Source: Christiangramia portivictoriae DSM 23547 (lineage in GTDB: Bacteria; Bacteroidota; Bacteroidia; Flavobacteriales; Flavobacteriaceae). Taken from it: DNA of 64,000 nucleotides. Below are positions 43,008 through 51,255 of this stretch, piece after piece. Where the stretch lies: assembly GCF_000423045.1 (NCBI RefSeq), contig NZ_AUHF01000001.1, positions 1 to 64,000 on the forward strand, given 5' to 3'. The notes below the pieces were generated by a model. That model was not told the origin of the DNA. It made no database searches and saw nothing but the letters and a program-made list of their open reading frames with translations. Within the stretch, counting starts at the first letter, position 1. The number at the start of each line of letters is the position of its first letter. The translations under genes were made by a program, and so were the position numbers.

Positions 43008-44459
43008 CTAGGATTGTATGATTCTTAAAATCTGGTCTTTTTCAAAATAGTAAATGACACCCATAAATATCAATAATAACGGGATTCCCACGAAATAATT
43101 TCCCCGGAAAAAGTAAAATGAGATGATGGAGAAGACAATGGATACCAGTAGGTAGGCTCCTATTCGCTTCATATCATAAGGAACTTTATAAAATTTTCTT
43201 CCGTAGTAATAAGAGAGTAACATCATCAAGCCATAAGCGGCAAGGGTTGCGATAGCCGAACCGGTATAACCTATCTTCGGAATAAGGTATAGGTTAAGAG
43301 CTATGGTCACGGCAGCTCCAGCCAGAGAAATGTAGCCTCCAAATCTCGTGCGGTCTGTTACTTTATACCAAACTGAAAGATTGTGGTAAATACCAAGAAA
43401 AAGGTTCGCCAGTAAAATTAGCGGTACGATTTCCATGGCTTCCCAGTATGCTGAATTTTTAATGATCAATATCTTTAAAAGATCGGCAAAAACGATCACG
43501 CCTAATAGGATCAAACTTCCCAGAATTACGAAATAATTCGTGATACGGGCATAGGTCGTCGTGGCATTTTCTTCCCCGGAATGGCTGAAAAAGAATGGCT
43601 CAATTCCCAATCTAAAAGCGGTTGCAAACAAGGTCATGAACATGGCCAGCTTATAACAAGCTGAGTAGGCTCCAACCTGTTCCCGGGCAATAGCTTGCGG
43701 TAATAGTCGGTCAAGCAGAATTCTATCAAAAACTTCATTTACTGAAAAGGCAATCCCCGCGATCAGGATAGGGAATCCGTAAGACAGCATCTTACGCCAG
43801 AGTACCGAATCAAAAGTGAAAGAAATCCTGAAATAAAAAGGCAGCATGAGCAAAAGTGTAAGTCCGCTTGCTATAAGATTGGATATAAAGACGTAGCTTA
43901 TTTCGAAATTTTCAATATAAATGCTTCGGAAGAAGTTATGTTCTTCTGCCAGATCCTTCAGGTAAACCAGGAAAAAAACATTCAGACCCAGGTTTACAGC
44001 AACATTGAAGATCTTGATGATCGCATATCGCATGGGTTTTTCCGCGGCACGCAACCAGGCAAAAGGAATGATTACCAGGGCGTCGAGCAGCAGGATCCAG
44101 ATCGCCAGTTCTATATATTGCAAGGGGATATTGGTAAGCTCTACGATAAGTTCGCGAGCCAGGTAAGCCACTGCAGTGAAAAGCAGCGAAGTGATCACCA
44201 GCGACCAGCCAGAGGTACTTAAGACCCTGTTAGGATCCTCGCTCTTATTATAGAATCTGAAAAATGCCGTTTCCATACCATAAGCAAGGATGACATTGAT
44301 CAAAACGAAATAAGCAAAAATAACCGATATTTCACCGTACTCTTCTTTCGGTAAAATATCGGTATATAAGGGAACTAAAAGGAAACTTACCATCCTTGGC
44401 AGGACGGTAGCCAGGCCATAGACGAAAGTTTGCTTAAAGAGATTTTTTATAGTACTCAA
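43008..44459 (-). CDS. oligosaccharide flippase / polysaccharide biosynthesis membrane protein
   Basis: A 483-residue inner-membrane protein with about 14 helices of the MVF/Wzx-like superfamily. The N-terminal KNLFKQTFVYGLATVLPRMVSFLLVPLYTDIL is characteristic; members move lipid-linked sugars to the periplasmic face. The only plausible start is TTG at 44459, since an in-frame stop lies 12 codons upstream with no ATG or GTG between. It is the first gene of the flippase-dut-nucleotidyltransferase-TPR-DUF4292-EnvC run. Confidence 0.87.
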   Translation of the reverse strand: MSTIKNLFKQTFVYGLATVLPRMVSFLLVPLYTDILPKEEYGEISVIFAYFVLINVILAYGMETAFFRFYNKSEDPNRVLSTSGWSLVITSLLFTAVAYLARELIVELTNIPLQYIELAIWILLLDALVIIPFAWLRAAEKPMRYAIIKIFNVAVNLGLNVFFLVYLKDLAEEHNFFRSIYIENFEISYVFISNLIASGLTLLLMLPFYFRISFTFDSVLWRKMLSYGFPILIAGIAFSVNEVFDRILLDRLLPQAIAREQVGAYSACYKLAMFMTLFATAFRLGIEPFFFSHSGEENATTTYARITNYFVILGSLILLGVIVFADLLKILIIKNSAYWEAMEIVPLILLANLFLGIYHNLSVWYKVTDRTRFGGYISLAGAAVTIALNLYLIPKIGYTGSAIATLAAYGLMMLLSYYYGRKFYKVPYDMKRIGAYLLVSIVFSIISFYFFRGNYFVGIPLLLIFMGVIYYFEKDQILRIIQS

Positions 44460-44514
44460 AGGAGCCGGTTGGTTTGCTACAAATATCTGAATTTAAATAA
44501 CAAAACCGCTCTGG

Positions 44515-44961
44515 CTACTCTTCCTTTTCCTTAATTCCGGTAAGCTTGTAAAATTTAGTTTTCTCATTCTGTCCAAACACCAGTATAGCTTCATCCTGAT
44601 CGATCTTAAACGGACTCTCTTCTGGCATTTGAGGCATTTTATTACCATATTCCTTCTTAGGGTCTACATCCATCACCATATCTCCACCACCTACTCTAAA
44701 ATTGGCAATGTAGATATTGGAATTTTCTTTGCTTTTAACAAGGGGCGACTTCATTCCATGGAAATAAACCGCTTGCAGATCTACACGCTCCTCCTGTATA
44801 ACCGCAACGGGAATATGGAGTTGAATACCTTCTGAAGTATATGTATAATAAACTTCAGCGAATTGAGCAGGTGCTCTTTCCTGAAGATCTTTATTACTGC
44901 CACAGGAAGCAAAAATGCTCAATACCAGAATACCGGTTATCATTAGTAGTGATTTTTTCAT
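44515..44961 (-). CDS. small lipoprotein of unknown function
   Basis: A 148-residue lipoprotein with a type II signal ending SIFASC (Cys20); the ATG at 44961 is used because the longer frame runs into the ATP synthase terminator. The mature domain is beta-rich (AEVYYTYTSEGIQLHIPVAVIQEERVDLQAVYFHG). No family is recognised. It lies between the atp terminator and the flippase gene and probably has its own promoter. Confidence 0.72.
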   Translation of the reverse strand: MKKSLLMITGILVLSIFASCGSNKDLQERAPAQFAEVYYTYTSEGIQLHIPVAVIQEERVDLQAVYFHGMKSPLVKSKENSNIYIANFRVGGGDMVMDVDPKKEYGNKMPQMPEESPFKIDQDEAILVFGQNEKTKFYKLTGIKEKEE

Positions 44962-45013
44962 AATGTTGATTTTTAAAGTTGAAGATATAAAAACAAAAGC
45001 TGTACCAAACAAA

Positions 45014-45039
45014 AAATGCCCTCCATTTGGAGGGCATTT
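45014..45039 (-). terminator. intrinsic terminator of the atp operon
   Basis: An 11-bp perfect stem (AAATGCCCTCC with GGAGGGCATTT) and a 4-base loop, followed on the minus strand by a run of six T, 20 bases after the atpG stop. Confidence 0.9.
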
Positions 45040-45058
45040 CAAGGTATATTTAATAAGC

Positions 45059-45919
45059 TTATCCGTTCAAAGCTTCAGCTCCACCAACGATCTCAAGGAT
45101 CTCATTGGTAATCGAAGCCTGTCTTGCTTTGTTGTAAGATAATTTAAGGTCGTCTCTTAGCTCCTTGGCATTATCTGTCGCTTTGTGCATCGCCGTCATA
45201 CGTGCACCATGTTCAGAAGCGAAAGAATCTCTAAGAGCCTTAAAAAGTTGCATTTTTAAAGACTTTGGAATAAGATCTTTAACGATCTCAATTTTCGATG
45301 GTTCAAAAATATAGTCCAGTTGCTTTTCAGTTTCGGTTTCAAAGCGCTCAATAGGCAGAAACTGCTCATCCATCACGATCTGTGTTCCGGCATTCTTGAA
45401 CTGGTTGTAAACAAGCTCAATCCTGTCGAATTTACCGTCTACAAATACCTGCATTAGCTCTTCAGCAATCGCAGAAACATTCTCGAAGGATAGATCATCG
45501 AAGATCGTATTATCGTTCTTGTATACTTCAAAGGTTTTCTTCAGAATATCGTTACCCTTCTTTCCAAGAGTAAGAAGTTCAACTTCTGTGTTTTGATAAT
45601 CTGCAGCGACCTTGCTTTTAACCTTTTTGATGATATTGGTATTAAAAGCACCAGCCAGTCCTTTGTTAGAAGATATAGCCACGATAAGTACTCTTTTCAC
45701 CTCACGCTCTTCAGCAAATTTGCTGTTTGAATCATCGTCCAGAGTAGCACTTAAATCCTGTAGCAATTGCGTTAACTTTTCAGCATAAGGTCTCATGGAT
45801 GTGATCGCATCCTGTGCCTTGCTCAACTTCGCAGCCGATACCATTTTCATGGCACTGGTGATCTGCATCGTTGAGGAAACTGAAGTAATCCTGCTACGTA
45901 ATTCTTTTAAGTTTGCCAT
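45059..45919 (-). CDS. atpG: ATP synthase F1 gamma subunit
   Basis: A 286-residue central-stalk subunit that rotates inside the alpha/beta ring. The N-terminal LKELRSRITSVSSTMQITSAMKMVSAAKL and C-terminal SYNKARQASITNEILEIVGGAEAL helices pair as the coiled-coil axle and are clear family signatures. It is the last gene of the operon, followed by a strong terminator; the beta and epsilon genes that usually follow in other bacteria are not here. A hairpin lies between atpA and this gene. Confidence 0.97.
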   Translation of the reverse strand: MANLKELRSRITSVSSTMQITSAMKMVSAAKLSKAQDAITSMRPYAEKLTQLLQDLSATLDDDSNSKFAEEREVKRVLIVAISSNKGLAGAFNTNIIKKVKSKVAADYQNTEVELLTLGKKGNDILKKTFEVYKNDNTIFDDLSFENVSAIAEELMQVFVDGKFDRIELVYNQFKNAGTQIVMDEQFLPIERFETETEKQLDYIFEPSKIEIVKDLIPKSLKMQLFKALRDSFASEHGARMTAMHKATDNAKELRDDLKLSYNKARQASITNEILEIVGGAEALNG

Positions 45920-45974
45920 AAACCCCTCTTAATCTCCCAATATGGAGAAATTAGTAATCAAATTTGTAATATAA

Positions 45975-46001
45975 CTCCTCCCTCTCTAAGAAAGGAAGGA
46001 G
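45975..46001 (-). other. intercistronic hairpin between atpA and atpG
   Basis: On the minus-strand RNA the pyrimidine arm (46001-45992) can pair with the purine arm (45984-45975) over ten positions, two of them G-U. It lies in the 88-bp gap, directly after the atpA stop. It may set relative mRNA stability. Confidence 0.45.
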
Positions 46002-46007
46002 CCTTTA

Positions 46008-47588
46008 CTATTTCTTATATTTCCCTGAAAGTTCCTTTGCAGCCTTCGTTAAAGTATCTGTAACTTCGTCTGTAAGTTTACCTGCCTTTAAAGTATCAAG
46101 CGTATCTCTGTGCTTGGAATTCAGGTAATCAAGGTATTCCAGTTCAAATTCTTTCACTTTCTCTACCGGTACATCTCTAAGTAAGTTCTTAGATCCTGCG
46201 TAGATAATTGCAATCTGGTTCTCTACCGGGTAAGGATCGTTTTGTCCCTGCTTCAGGATCTCTACGTTACGCTTACCTTTTTCGATCACACTCATAGTAG
46301 ACGCGTCAAGGTCTGACCCGAACTTGGCGAATGCTTCAAGTTCACGGTATTGTGCCTGGTCCAGTTTTAATGTACCAGATACTTTTTTCATAGACTTGAT
46401 CTGTGCATTACCACCCACACGTGATACAGAAATACCTACATCAATCGCAGGACGAACCCCCGAGTTAAATAGATCTGAAGTAAGGAAGATCTGACCATCT
46501 GTAATCGAAATTACGTTGGTTGGAATATATGCTGAAACGTCACCTGCCTGAGTTTCGATAATTGGAAGTGCCGTCAGCGACCCGCCTCCTTTTACCTTGT
46601 CTTTCAAGCTATCTGGAAGATCGTTCATTTGCTTCGCGATATCATCATCGGCGATGACCTTCGCTGCCCGCTCAAGAAGTCTTGAGTGAAGGAAGAAAAC
46701 ATCCCCAGGATATGCTTCACGTCCTGGTGGACGACGAAGTAAAAGAGAAACCTCACGGTAAGCAACCGCCTGCTTGGACAAATCATCATAAACGATTAGT
46801 GCAGGACGACCTGTATCCCTAAAATATTCACCAATCGCGGCACCGGCAAATGGAGCATAAACCTGCATTGGAGCAGGATCTGATGCATTTGCAGCAACGA
46901 TAGTGGTATAAGCTAAAGCACCTTTATCTTCAAGGGTCTTAGCGATTGCAGCAACGGTAGAAGCTTTCTGCCCGATAGCCACATATATACAGTACACCGG
47001 TTCACCGGCATCGTAAAATTCTTTCTGGTTTAGGATCGTGTCAATAGCAACCACAGTCTTACCTGTTTGACGGTCACCAATCACAAGCTCACGCTGTCCT
47101 CTTCCTACTGGTACCATCGCATCGATAGATTTGATACCAGTTTGTAAAGGCTCTGTTACAGGCTGACGATAAATTACTCCCGGAGCTTTACGCTCTAGAG
47201 GCATTTCGAAAGTCTCACCTTCAATTGGACCTTTTCCATCAATAGGAGCTCCAAGAGTATCAACCACACGGCCAACAATACCTTCCCCTACGTTAATAGA
47301 AGCAATTCGCTGAGTTCTTTTTACTGTAGAACCTTCTTTGATCTCCTTTGCAGGACCCAAAAGTACTACCCCAACATTATCTTCCTCAAGGTTTAGAACG
47401 ATCCCTTCCAAACCACTCTCGAACTGAACAAGTTCGCCGTATTGAGCGTTTGCAAGTCCGTAGATATTCGCAATACCGTCACCAACGGTTAGAACGGTAC
47501 CTACTTCATCAAGTGAGGCCTTGGATTCAAAACCTGATAATTGTCGTTTTAATATTGCTGATACTTCAGCAGGATTTACTTCTGCCAT
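46008..47588 (-). CDS. atpA: ATP synthase F1 alpha subunit
   Basis: A 526-residue nucleotide-binding subunit of the F1 hexamer. The P-loop GDRQTGKT is at 171-178, the N-terminal crown contains [22 protein letters not shown], and [43 protein letters not shown] is the classic alpha signature. Length is typical. The 44-bp gap to atpH holds a small perfect hairpin. Confidence 0.98.
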   Translation of the reverse strand: MAEVNPAEVSAILKRQLSGFESKASLDEVGTVLTVGDGIANIYGLANAQYGELVQFESGLEGIVLNLEEDNVGVVLLGPAKEIKEGSTVKRTQRIASINVGEGIVGRVVDTLGAPIDGKGPIEGETFEMPLERKAPGVIYRQPVTEPLQTGIKSIDAMVPVGRGQRELVIGDRQTGKTVVAIDTILNQKEFYDAGEPVYCIYVAIGQKASTVAAIAKTLEDKGALAYTTIVAANASDPAPMQVYAPFAGAAIGEYFRDTGRPALIVYDDLSKQAVAYREVSLLLRRPPGREAYPGDVFFLHSRLLERAAKVIADDDIAKQMNDLPDSLKDKVKGGGSLTALPIIETQAGDVSAYIPTNVISITDGQIFLTSDLFNSGVRPAIDVGISVSRVGGNAQIKSMKKVSGTLKLDQAQYRELEAFAKFGSDLDASTMSVIEKGKRNVEILKQGQNDPYPVENQIAIIYAGSKNLLRDVPVEKVKEFELEYLDYLNSKHRDTLDTLKAGKLTDEVTDTLTKAAKELSGKYKK

Positions 47589-47606
47589 AATTATTCAAGA
47601 TAAAAT

Positions 47607-47623
47607 GGTACGCAGGACGTACC
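47607..47623 (-). other. small hairpin between atpH and atpA
   Basis: GGTACG and CGTACC form a 6-bp perfect stem with a 5-base loop in the 43-bp intercistronic gap. Confidence 0.4.
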
Positions 47624-47631
47624 TGTTTTAA

Positions 47632-48186
47632 TTAAATTTTTGAAACGTATGTGTTGTCTTTTAATTGTCTCTTTAGTCTGTCCAGGTTTCTGGCTACACT
47701 CGCATCATATTGCAGGTCGCCAACTCTTAGTACAAAACCACCAATAATGCTCTCATCGATCACATTTTCCAGGATCGCGTCATTACCGGTTAGTTCCTTC
47801 ACCTTAGCCATAATGATCATTTCCAGCTCAGCATCCAACGGAATAGCCGTAGTTACTTTTGCATGCTGAATATTGTTCATGGCATTGAACATCATCGTAT
47901 ACTGCTTTGCCACAATGTGCAAAATATTAATACGATCATTGTCAAGTAGTATATCCATCGCACCAACAGTTACACCGTTAAGACCCTTAAAGATCTCAAG
48001 CAGCGCGCTCTTCTTGATGCTTTTTCTTACTACCGGACTTGTGAGCATGTTTTCCAGATCACCACTGTTCTTTACAGTAGCAGATATGGTTTGCATATCA
48101 CTGTTTACAGCTTCCGCCGAATTCTTATCCTTTGCCAGTGAAAGGATCGCTTTTGCGTAACGTTGTGCGGCTCTGTTTCCTTTCAT
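47632..48186 (-). CDS. atpH: ATP synthase F1 delta subunit
   Basis: A 184-residue stator subunit that ties the F1 head to the b subunits. The N-terminal NRAAQRYAKAILSLA and the C-terminal IGGFVLRVGDLQYDASVARNLDRLKRQL are typical of the OSCP/delta family. It starts three bases after the atpF stop, so translation is probably coupled. Confidence 0.95.
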   Translation of the reverse strand: MKGNRAAQRYAKAILSLAKDKNSAEAVNSDMQTISATVKNSGDLENMLTSPVVRKSIKKSALLEIFKGLNGVTVGAMDILLDNDRINILHIVAKQYTMMFNAMNNIQHAKVTTAIPLDAELEMIIMAKVKELTGNDAILENVIDESIIGGFVLRVGDLQYDASVARNLDRLKRQLKDNTYVSKI

Positions 48187-48189
48187 ATC

Positions 48190-48684
48190 TTAGTTTAACT
48201 TAGCATCGCTCAGCATCTTCTCGATCATCTGGCGTTGTTCGTTCTTACTTGATAATTCTTTACGCACAACTTTCTCAGCAATTTCTACTGAAAGCTCTGC
48301 AACCTGATTTTTAAGTTCCGCAAGGGCAGATTGTTTTTCAAGTTCGATACTCTTTTGAGCATCTGCAACAATTCTGTCTGCCTTCAACTTCGCTTCTTCA
48401 GCTGCTGAAGCGATTGTCTTTTCTTTCAACTCACGTGCTTCTTTAAGGATAGCATCTCTTTCTGCACGAGCTTCTTTCATCAACTGCTCATTGTCAGATT
48501 TAAGATTCTGCATTTCCTTACGAGCATTTTCAGCTGAAGCCAACGCGTCGTTAATAGACTGTTCCCTGTCTCTTACAGAATTAAGGATAGGTCTCCAGGC
48601 GAATTTTGCCATAAGAAACAAGAGCACCAAAAAGACGATCGTTTGCCAGAAAAACAAGCCAAAATCGGGAGTGATTAAATCCAT
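48190..48684 (-). CDS. atpF: ATP synthase F0 b subunit
   Basis: A 164-residue peripheral-stalk subunit with one N-terminal membrane helix (about 7-25, FGLFFWQTIVFLVLLFLMAKFAW) and a long charged coiled coil for the rest. Length and layout are standard. The gap upstream to atpE is 92 bp and holds a strong hairpin. Confidence 0.95.
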   Translation of the reverse strand: MDLITPDFGLFFWQTIVFLVLLFLMAKFAWRPILNSVRDREQSINDALASAENARKEMQNLKSDNEQLMKEARAERDAILKEARELKEKTIASAAEEAKLKADRIVADAQKSIELEKQSALAELKNQVAELSVEIAEKVVRKELSSKNEQRQMIEKMLSDAKLN

Positions 48685-48726
48685 ATATAGTTAAATAAAA
48701 TGTTCTTAAGTAATCATTAATTAATT

Positions 48727-48763
48727 AAGATCTGTTCGTAACCAACCGTTACGAACAGATCTT
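48727..48763 (-). other. strong intercistronic hairpin between atpE and atpF
   Basis: A perfect 16-bp stem (48727-48742 with 48748-48763) and a 5-base loop in the 92-bp gap after atpE. On the minus strand it is followed by TTAATTAATT rather than a T run, so it is more likely a partial terminator, RNA-processing or 3'-stabilising element than a full terminator. Confidence 0.75.
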
Positions 48764-48776
48764 TTTAAGTTCAGGA

Positions 48777-49007
48777 CTATGCCGGTACAGTAAGTACCCC
48801 AAGCAAAGCAGCTACCACTCCAAAAAGTGCAACACCTTCTACAAGTGCAGCAGCAATAATCATAGCAGTCTGGATCTTTCCAGCAGCCTCAGGCTGACGT
48901 GCGATAGCATCCATGGCAGAACCACCAATTTTACCAACACCGATAGCGGCTCCAACAACTGCAAGACCAGCTCCTAAAGCTGCAAGTCCAATGTGTAAAT
49001 ACTCCAT
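48777..49007 (-). CDS. atpE: ATP synthase F0 c subunit
   Basis: A 76-residue two-helix proteolipid that forms the rotor ring. The polar loop is ARQPE (37-41), and the ion-carrying carboxylate is Glu57 in AAALVEGVALFG. The residue after Glu57 is Gly rather than Ser or Thr, which with the rest of the site favours protons over sodium ions. It lies between atpB (24-bp gap) and atpF, with a strong hairpin downstream. Confidence 0.97.
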   Translation of the reverse strand: MEYLHIGLAALGAGLAVVGAAIGVGKIGGSAMDAIARQPEAAGKIQTAMIIAAALVEGVALFGVVAALLGVLTVPA

Positions 49008-49031
49008 AATAATAGAATTAAATAATTAAAA

Positions 49032-50132
49032 TTAATGATGTTCATGTTCCTCAACCGCCATCCCGATAAACAGGGCAGACAGCATTGTAAAAATAAACGC
49101 TTGTAGGAATGCTACTAACAATTCCAGTACTGTTATAAATAAGGCAAATGGAACCGAAACTCCGGCGATGCCCGCATTTTCCAAGATAAAGATCAACCCG
49201 ATCAAACTCAGGATGATAATGTGTCCCGCCGTTATGTTCGCAAACAAACGAATCATAAGTGCGATAGGCTTAATAAACACACCTGCAAGTTCTACAACTG
49301 CAAGAATAGGTTTCACGAAAGTTGGAACTCCTGGCATCCATAAAGTGTGCTTCCAGAAATCCTTATTTCCATTTATTAGAATCAAAGCCAGAGTAAACAA
49401 ACCTAAGGAAACGGTTACGGCAATATTACCAGTTACGTTCGCTGCTCCTGGTAAAAGACCAAGTAAGTTTGTGATCCAGATGAAGAAGAACACTGAAAGT
49501 AAGAAAGGCATGAATTTCATGTATCGCTTTTCTCCAAGTTGCGGAATTGCGATATCATCTCTTACAAATATCACTAAAGTCTCAAGGATATTGTTGAAAC
49601 CGCTTGGCGCATGAGAATTCTTTTTATGATGTCTGGCCAGGCTAGTAAAGAAAATAAGCATCAGAATGACCGTTAAAAACATCGCGGCCACATTCTTCGT
49701 GATAGAAAGATCCCATGGTTTGCTTGCATTCACCGGGTGATGCTCTGCATCAAACTCCACGGCAGTAGCCCCATCGTTCAATCTATAAATATCTTCATGA
49801 AGATTCACAAAACGCATCCCGTCCTTTTCAACCACGTGATGACCTTCAGTATCATGATGAAATTCACTGGACATAAAGCTTACCAGGCCATTTTCAGTAT
49901 ACAGAATTACCGGTAAAGGCAGTGTGTATGAATTGTCTCCGGATCCAAAGAAATGCCAGCCATGAGAATCACCAATATGATGCAGGATCATCTCTGTTGC
50001 ATTGAACTCTTCTTCAGCTTCCTGAAGATCGGAATGCTCCTCTCCGTGCTCCTGAGCAAAGGTGAAAGCTGGGAAAATGGCTAAGGCCAATGTAAAGTAT
50101 AAGCTAATCACTAAAGATTTCTGTGCTGTCAT
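49032..50132 (-). CDS. atpB: ATP synthase F0 a subunit with long N-terminal periplasmic extension
   Basis: A 366-residue membrane subunit that forms the ion channels. The ATG at 50132 begins a signal peptide (SLVISLYFTLALAIFPAFTFAQ); a His- and acid-rich periplasmic stretch of about 115 residues follows (EFHHDTEGHHVVEKDG), then the usual five-helix core from about 145. The essential Arg295 lies in ALMIRLFANITAGH. The extended N-terminus is common in Bacteroidota a subunits. The promoter element TACCTTTG lies 42 bp upstream. Confidence 0.95.
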   Translation of the reverse strand: MTAQKSLVISLYFTLALAIFPAFTFAQEHGEEHSDLQEAEEEFNATEMILHHIGDSHGWHFFGSGDNSYTLPLPVILYTENGLVSFMSSEFHHDTEGHHVVEKDGMRFVNLHEDIYRLNDGATAVEFDAEHHPVNASKPWDLSITKNVAAMFLTVILMLIFFTSLARHHKKNSHAPSGFNNILETLVIFVRDDIAIPQLGEKRYMKFMPFLLSVFFFIWITNLLGLLPGAANVTGNIAVTVSLGLFTLALILINGNKDFWKHTLWMPGVPTFVKPILAVVELAGVFIKPIALMIRLFANITAGHIIILSLIGLIFILENAGIAGVSVPFALFITVLELLVAFLQAFIFTMLSALFIGMAVEEHEHH

Positions 50133-50174
50133 ACTACCTGATCTACTTAAAATTGTGGGCTCTAAATTTCCGTG

Positions 50175-50182
50175 CAAAGGTA
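50175..50182 (-). promoter_or_regulatory. -7 promoter element for the atpB-G operon
   Basis: TACCTTTG on the minus strand matches TAnnTTTG, 42 bp before the atpB start, in the 133-bp gap after the upstream small membrane-protein gene. Confidence 0.5.
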
Positions 50183-50265
50183 TACTTTTAATTTTTATCT
50201 GAAAGAAGCAGTTATATTTTTTTTACTGAACCTCAGAATTTATGATTTTACTGAAAGTCAGTTAA

Positions 50266-50649
50266 TTATTTCAGGTTTATAAGCTTTACTGCATAAATAG
50301 TTTCGAAAACCAGAAAGATAAAATAGGGTATAAAAAACGCGATCAAACTTTGAAATGGATTTGCTGTCCCATTCAGCATCATAGGAAGCAAAAACAAGAC
50401 TGCGGCGAGCATTTTAAATAGACTGCAACCCATAAAGGCAAAACCGGTCTTCTCACTAAAGTTTTGCTGCACAAGAACCAGTAAGATATAAACGATGAGT
50501 GTCGCAATGAATTGAAACGCATAAATAGAGAAGGTCGAATAATAGAGTTCCGGCTGGAACAGGTAGTTTACCAGTGCGAACTGTATAATGAAACATATGA
50601 TGAAAAAGGGAATAAATACTTTGAGAAAACCTATGATCTTTTGTTGCAT
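50266..50649 (-). CDS. four-helix membrane protein in the AtpI position
   Basis: A 127-residue inner-membrane protein with four hydrophobic segments (about 8-28, 42-62, 70-92, 98-120). Its place just before atpB and after the AtpZ-like gene matches that of AtpI, an F0 assembly factor, and the topology agrees, but the sequence itself is not diagnostic. Its ATG shares a base with the AtpZ-like stop (TAATG). Confidence 0.65.
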   Translation of the reverse strand: MQQKIIGFLKVFIPFFIICFIIQFALVNYLFQPELYYSTFSIYAFQFIATLIVYILLVLVQQNFSEKTGFAFMGCSLFKMLAAVLFLLPMMLNGTANPFQSLIAFFIPYFIFLVFETIYAVKLINLK

Positions 50650-50864
50650 TACTCGTCTTCGTTCAGATTTTTGACCTCTCTGTAAACCAGGTAAAGTGAG
50701 ATAAACACGCCGGCGAGAGAAAGCGAAATTGTGTATACCGAAAATTTGTTCGGGAATTTATCATCCAGCCAGATGCCCGCAAAAACTCCGGCACCTATAA
50801 GCAGGCCCATCTGGAAGGCTATATTAATAAAACCCAGATATTTGTTACGCTGATCGTTTTTCAT
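50649..50864 (-). CDS. AtpZ/AtpI-family small membrane protein
   Basis: A 71-residue protein with two membrane helices (about 10-28 and 40-60). FINIAFQMGLLIGAGVFAGIWLDDKF is the AtpZ/AtpI signature; in other bacteria such proteins form a calcium/magnesium channel or aid c-ring assembly. The ATG at 50864 lies inside the end of the bactofilin gene (20-bp overlap); a further upstream TTG or ATG is possible. Confidence 0.8.
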   Translation of the reverse strand: MKNDQRNKYLGFINIAFQMGLLIGAGVFAGIWLDDKFPNKFSVYTISLSLAGVFISLYLVYREVKNLNEDE

Positions 50865-51243
50865 TCGTAGTTTTAAGAGGTTTGATACCTCCATTCATTT
50901 TACAGGTAGCATTGAATACGGCTCCGGCTTCCACCGCAAGTTTACCCGCGATCACTTCCCCTTCGATATGTGCTGTTCCGCGAAAACTGAGCACTTCCTT
51001 TACCAGCAACTTCCCATTAAAATTCCCTTCAATATCTGCGCTATCACATTCCAGAGTACCATTTATTACTCCGCCTTTACTTATGACTACCTTTCCGGGA
51101 GTTTTTAAACTACCCTCCAAGGTGCCTTCTATTCTAAAACAACCCTTCCCGGAGATCTCCCCGGTAATGATGGTTCCTGCTGCAATACGATTTTGCTCTC
51201 GCTGATCTGCAGAGCTTTTGGACTTTTTGGAATCTGAAAACAT
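50845..51243 (-). CDS. bactofilin (polymer-forming cytoskeletal protein)
   Basis: A 132-residue protein of the DUF583 bactofilin family, which polymerises without nucleotide into cytoskeletal filaments, often near the envelope. After a polar N-terminus the central part is a right-handed beta-helix with short repeats (GTIITGEISGKGCFRIEGTLEGSLKTPGKVVI). It follows sprE after 12 bp and overlaps the AtpZ-like gene by 20 bp. Its job in this context is unknown. Confidence 0.9.
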   Translation of the reverse strand: MFSDSKKSKSSADQREQNRIAAGTIITGEISGKGCFRIEGTLEGSLKTPGKVVISKGGVINGTLECDSADIEGNFNGKLLVKEVLSFRGTAHIEGEVIAGKLAVEAGAVFNATCKMNGGIKPLKTTNEKRSA

Positions 51244-51255
51244 GATAGTAGGGCT

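Noticed and set aside
50215-50262. ACTGA/TCAGT inverted repeats between the AtpI-position gene and atpB
   Set aside because: Stems are short and no T run follows on the minus strand, so a terminator cannot be supported.
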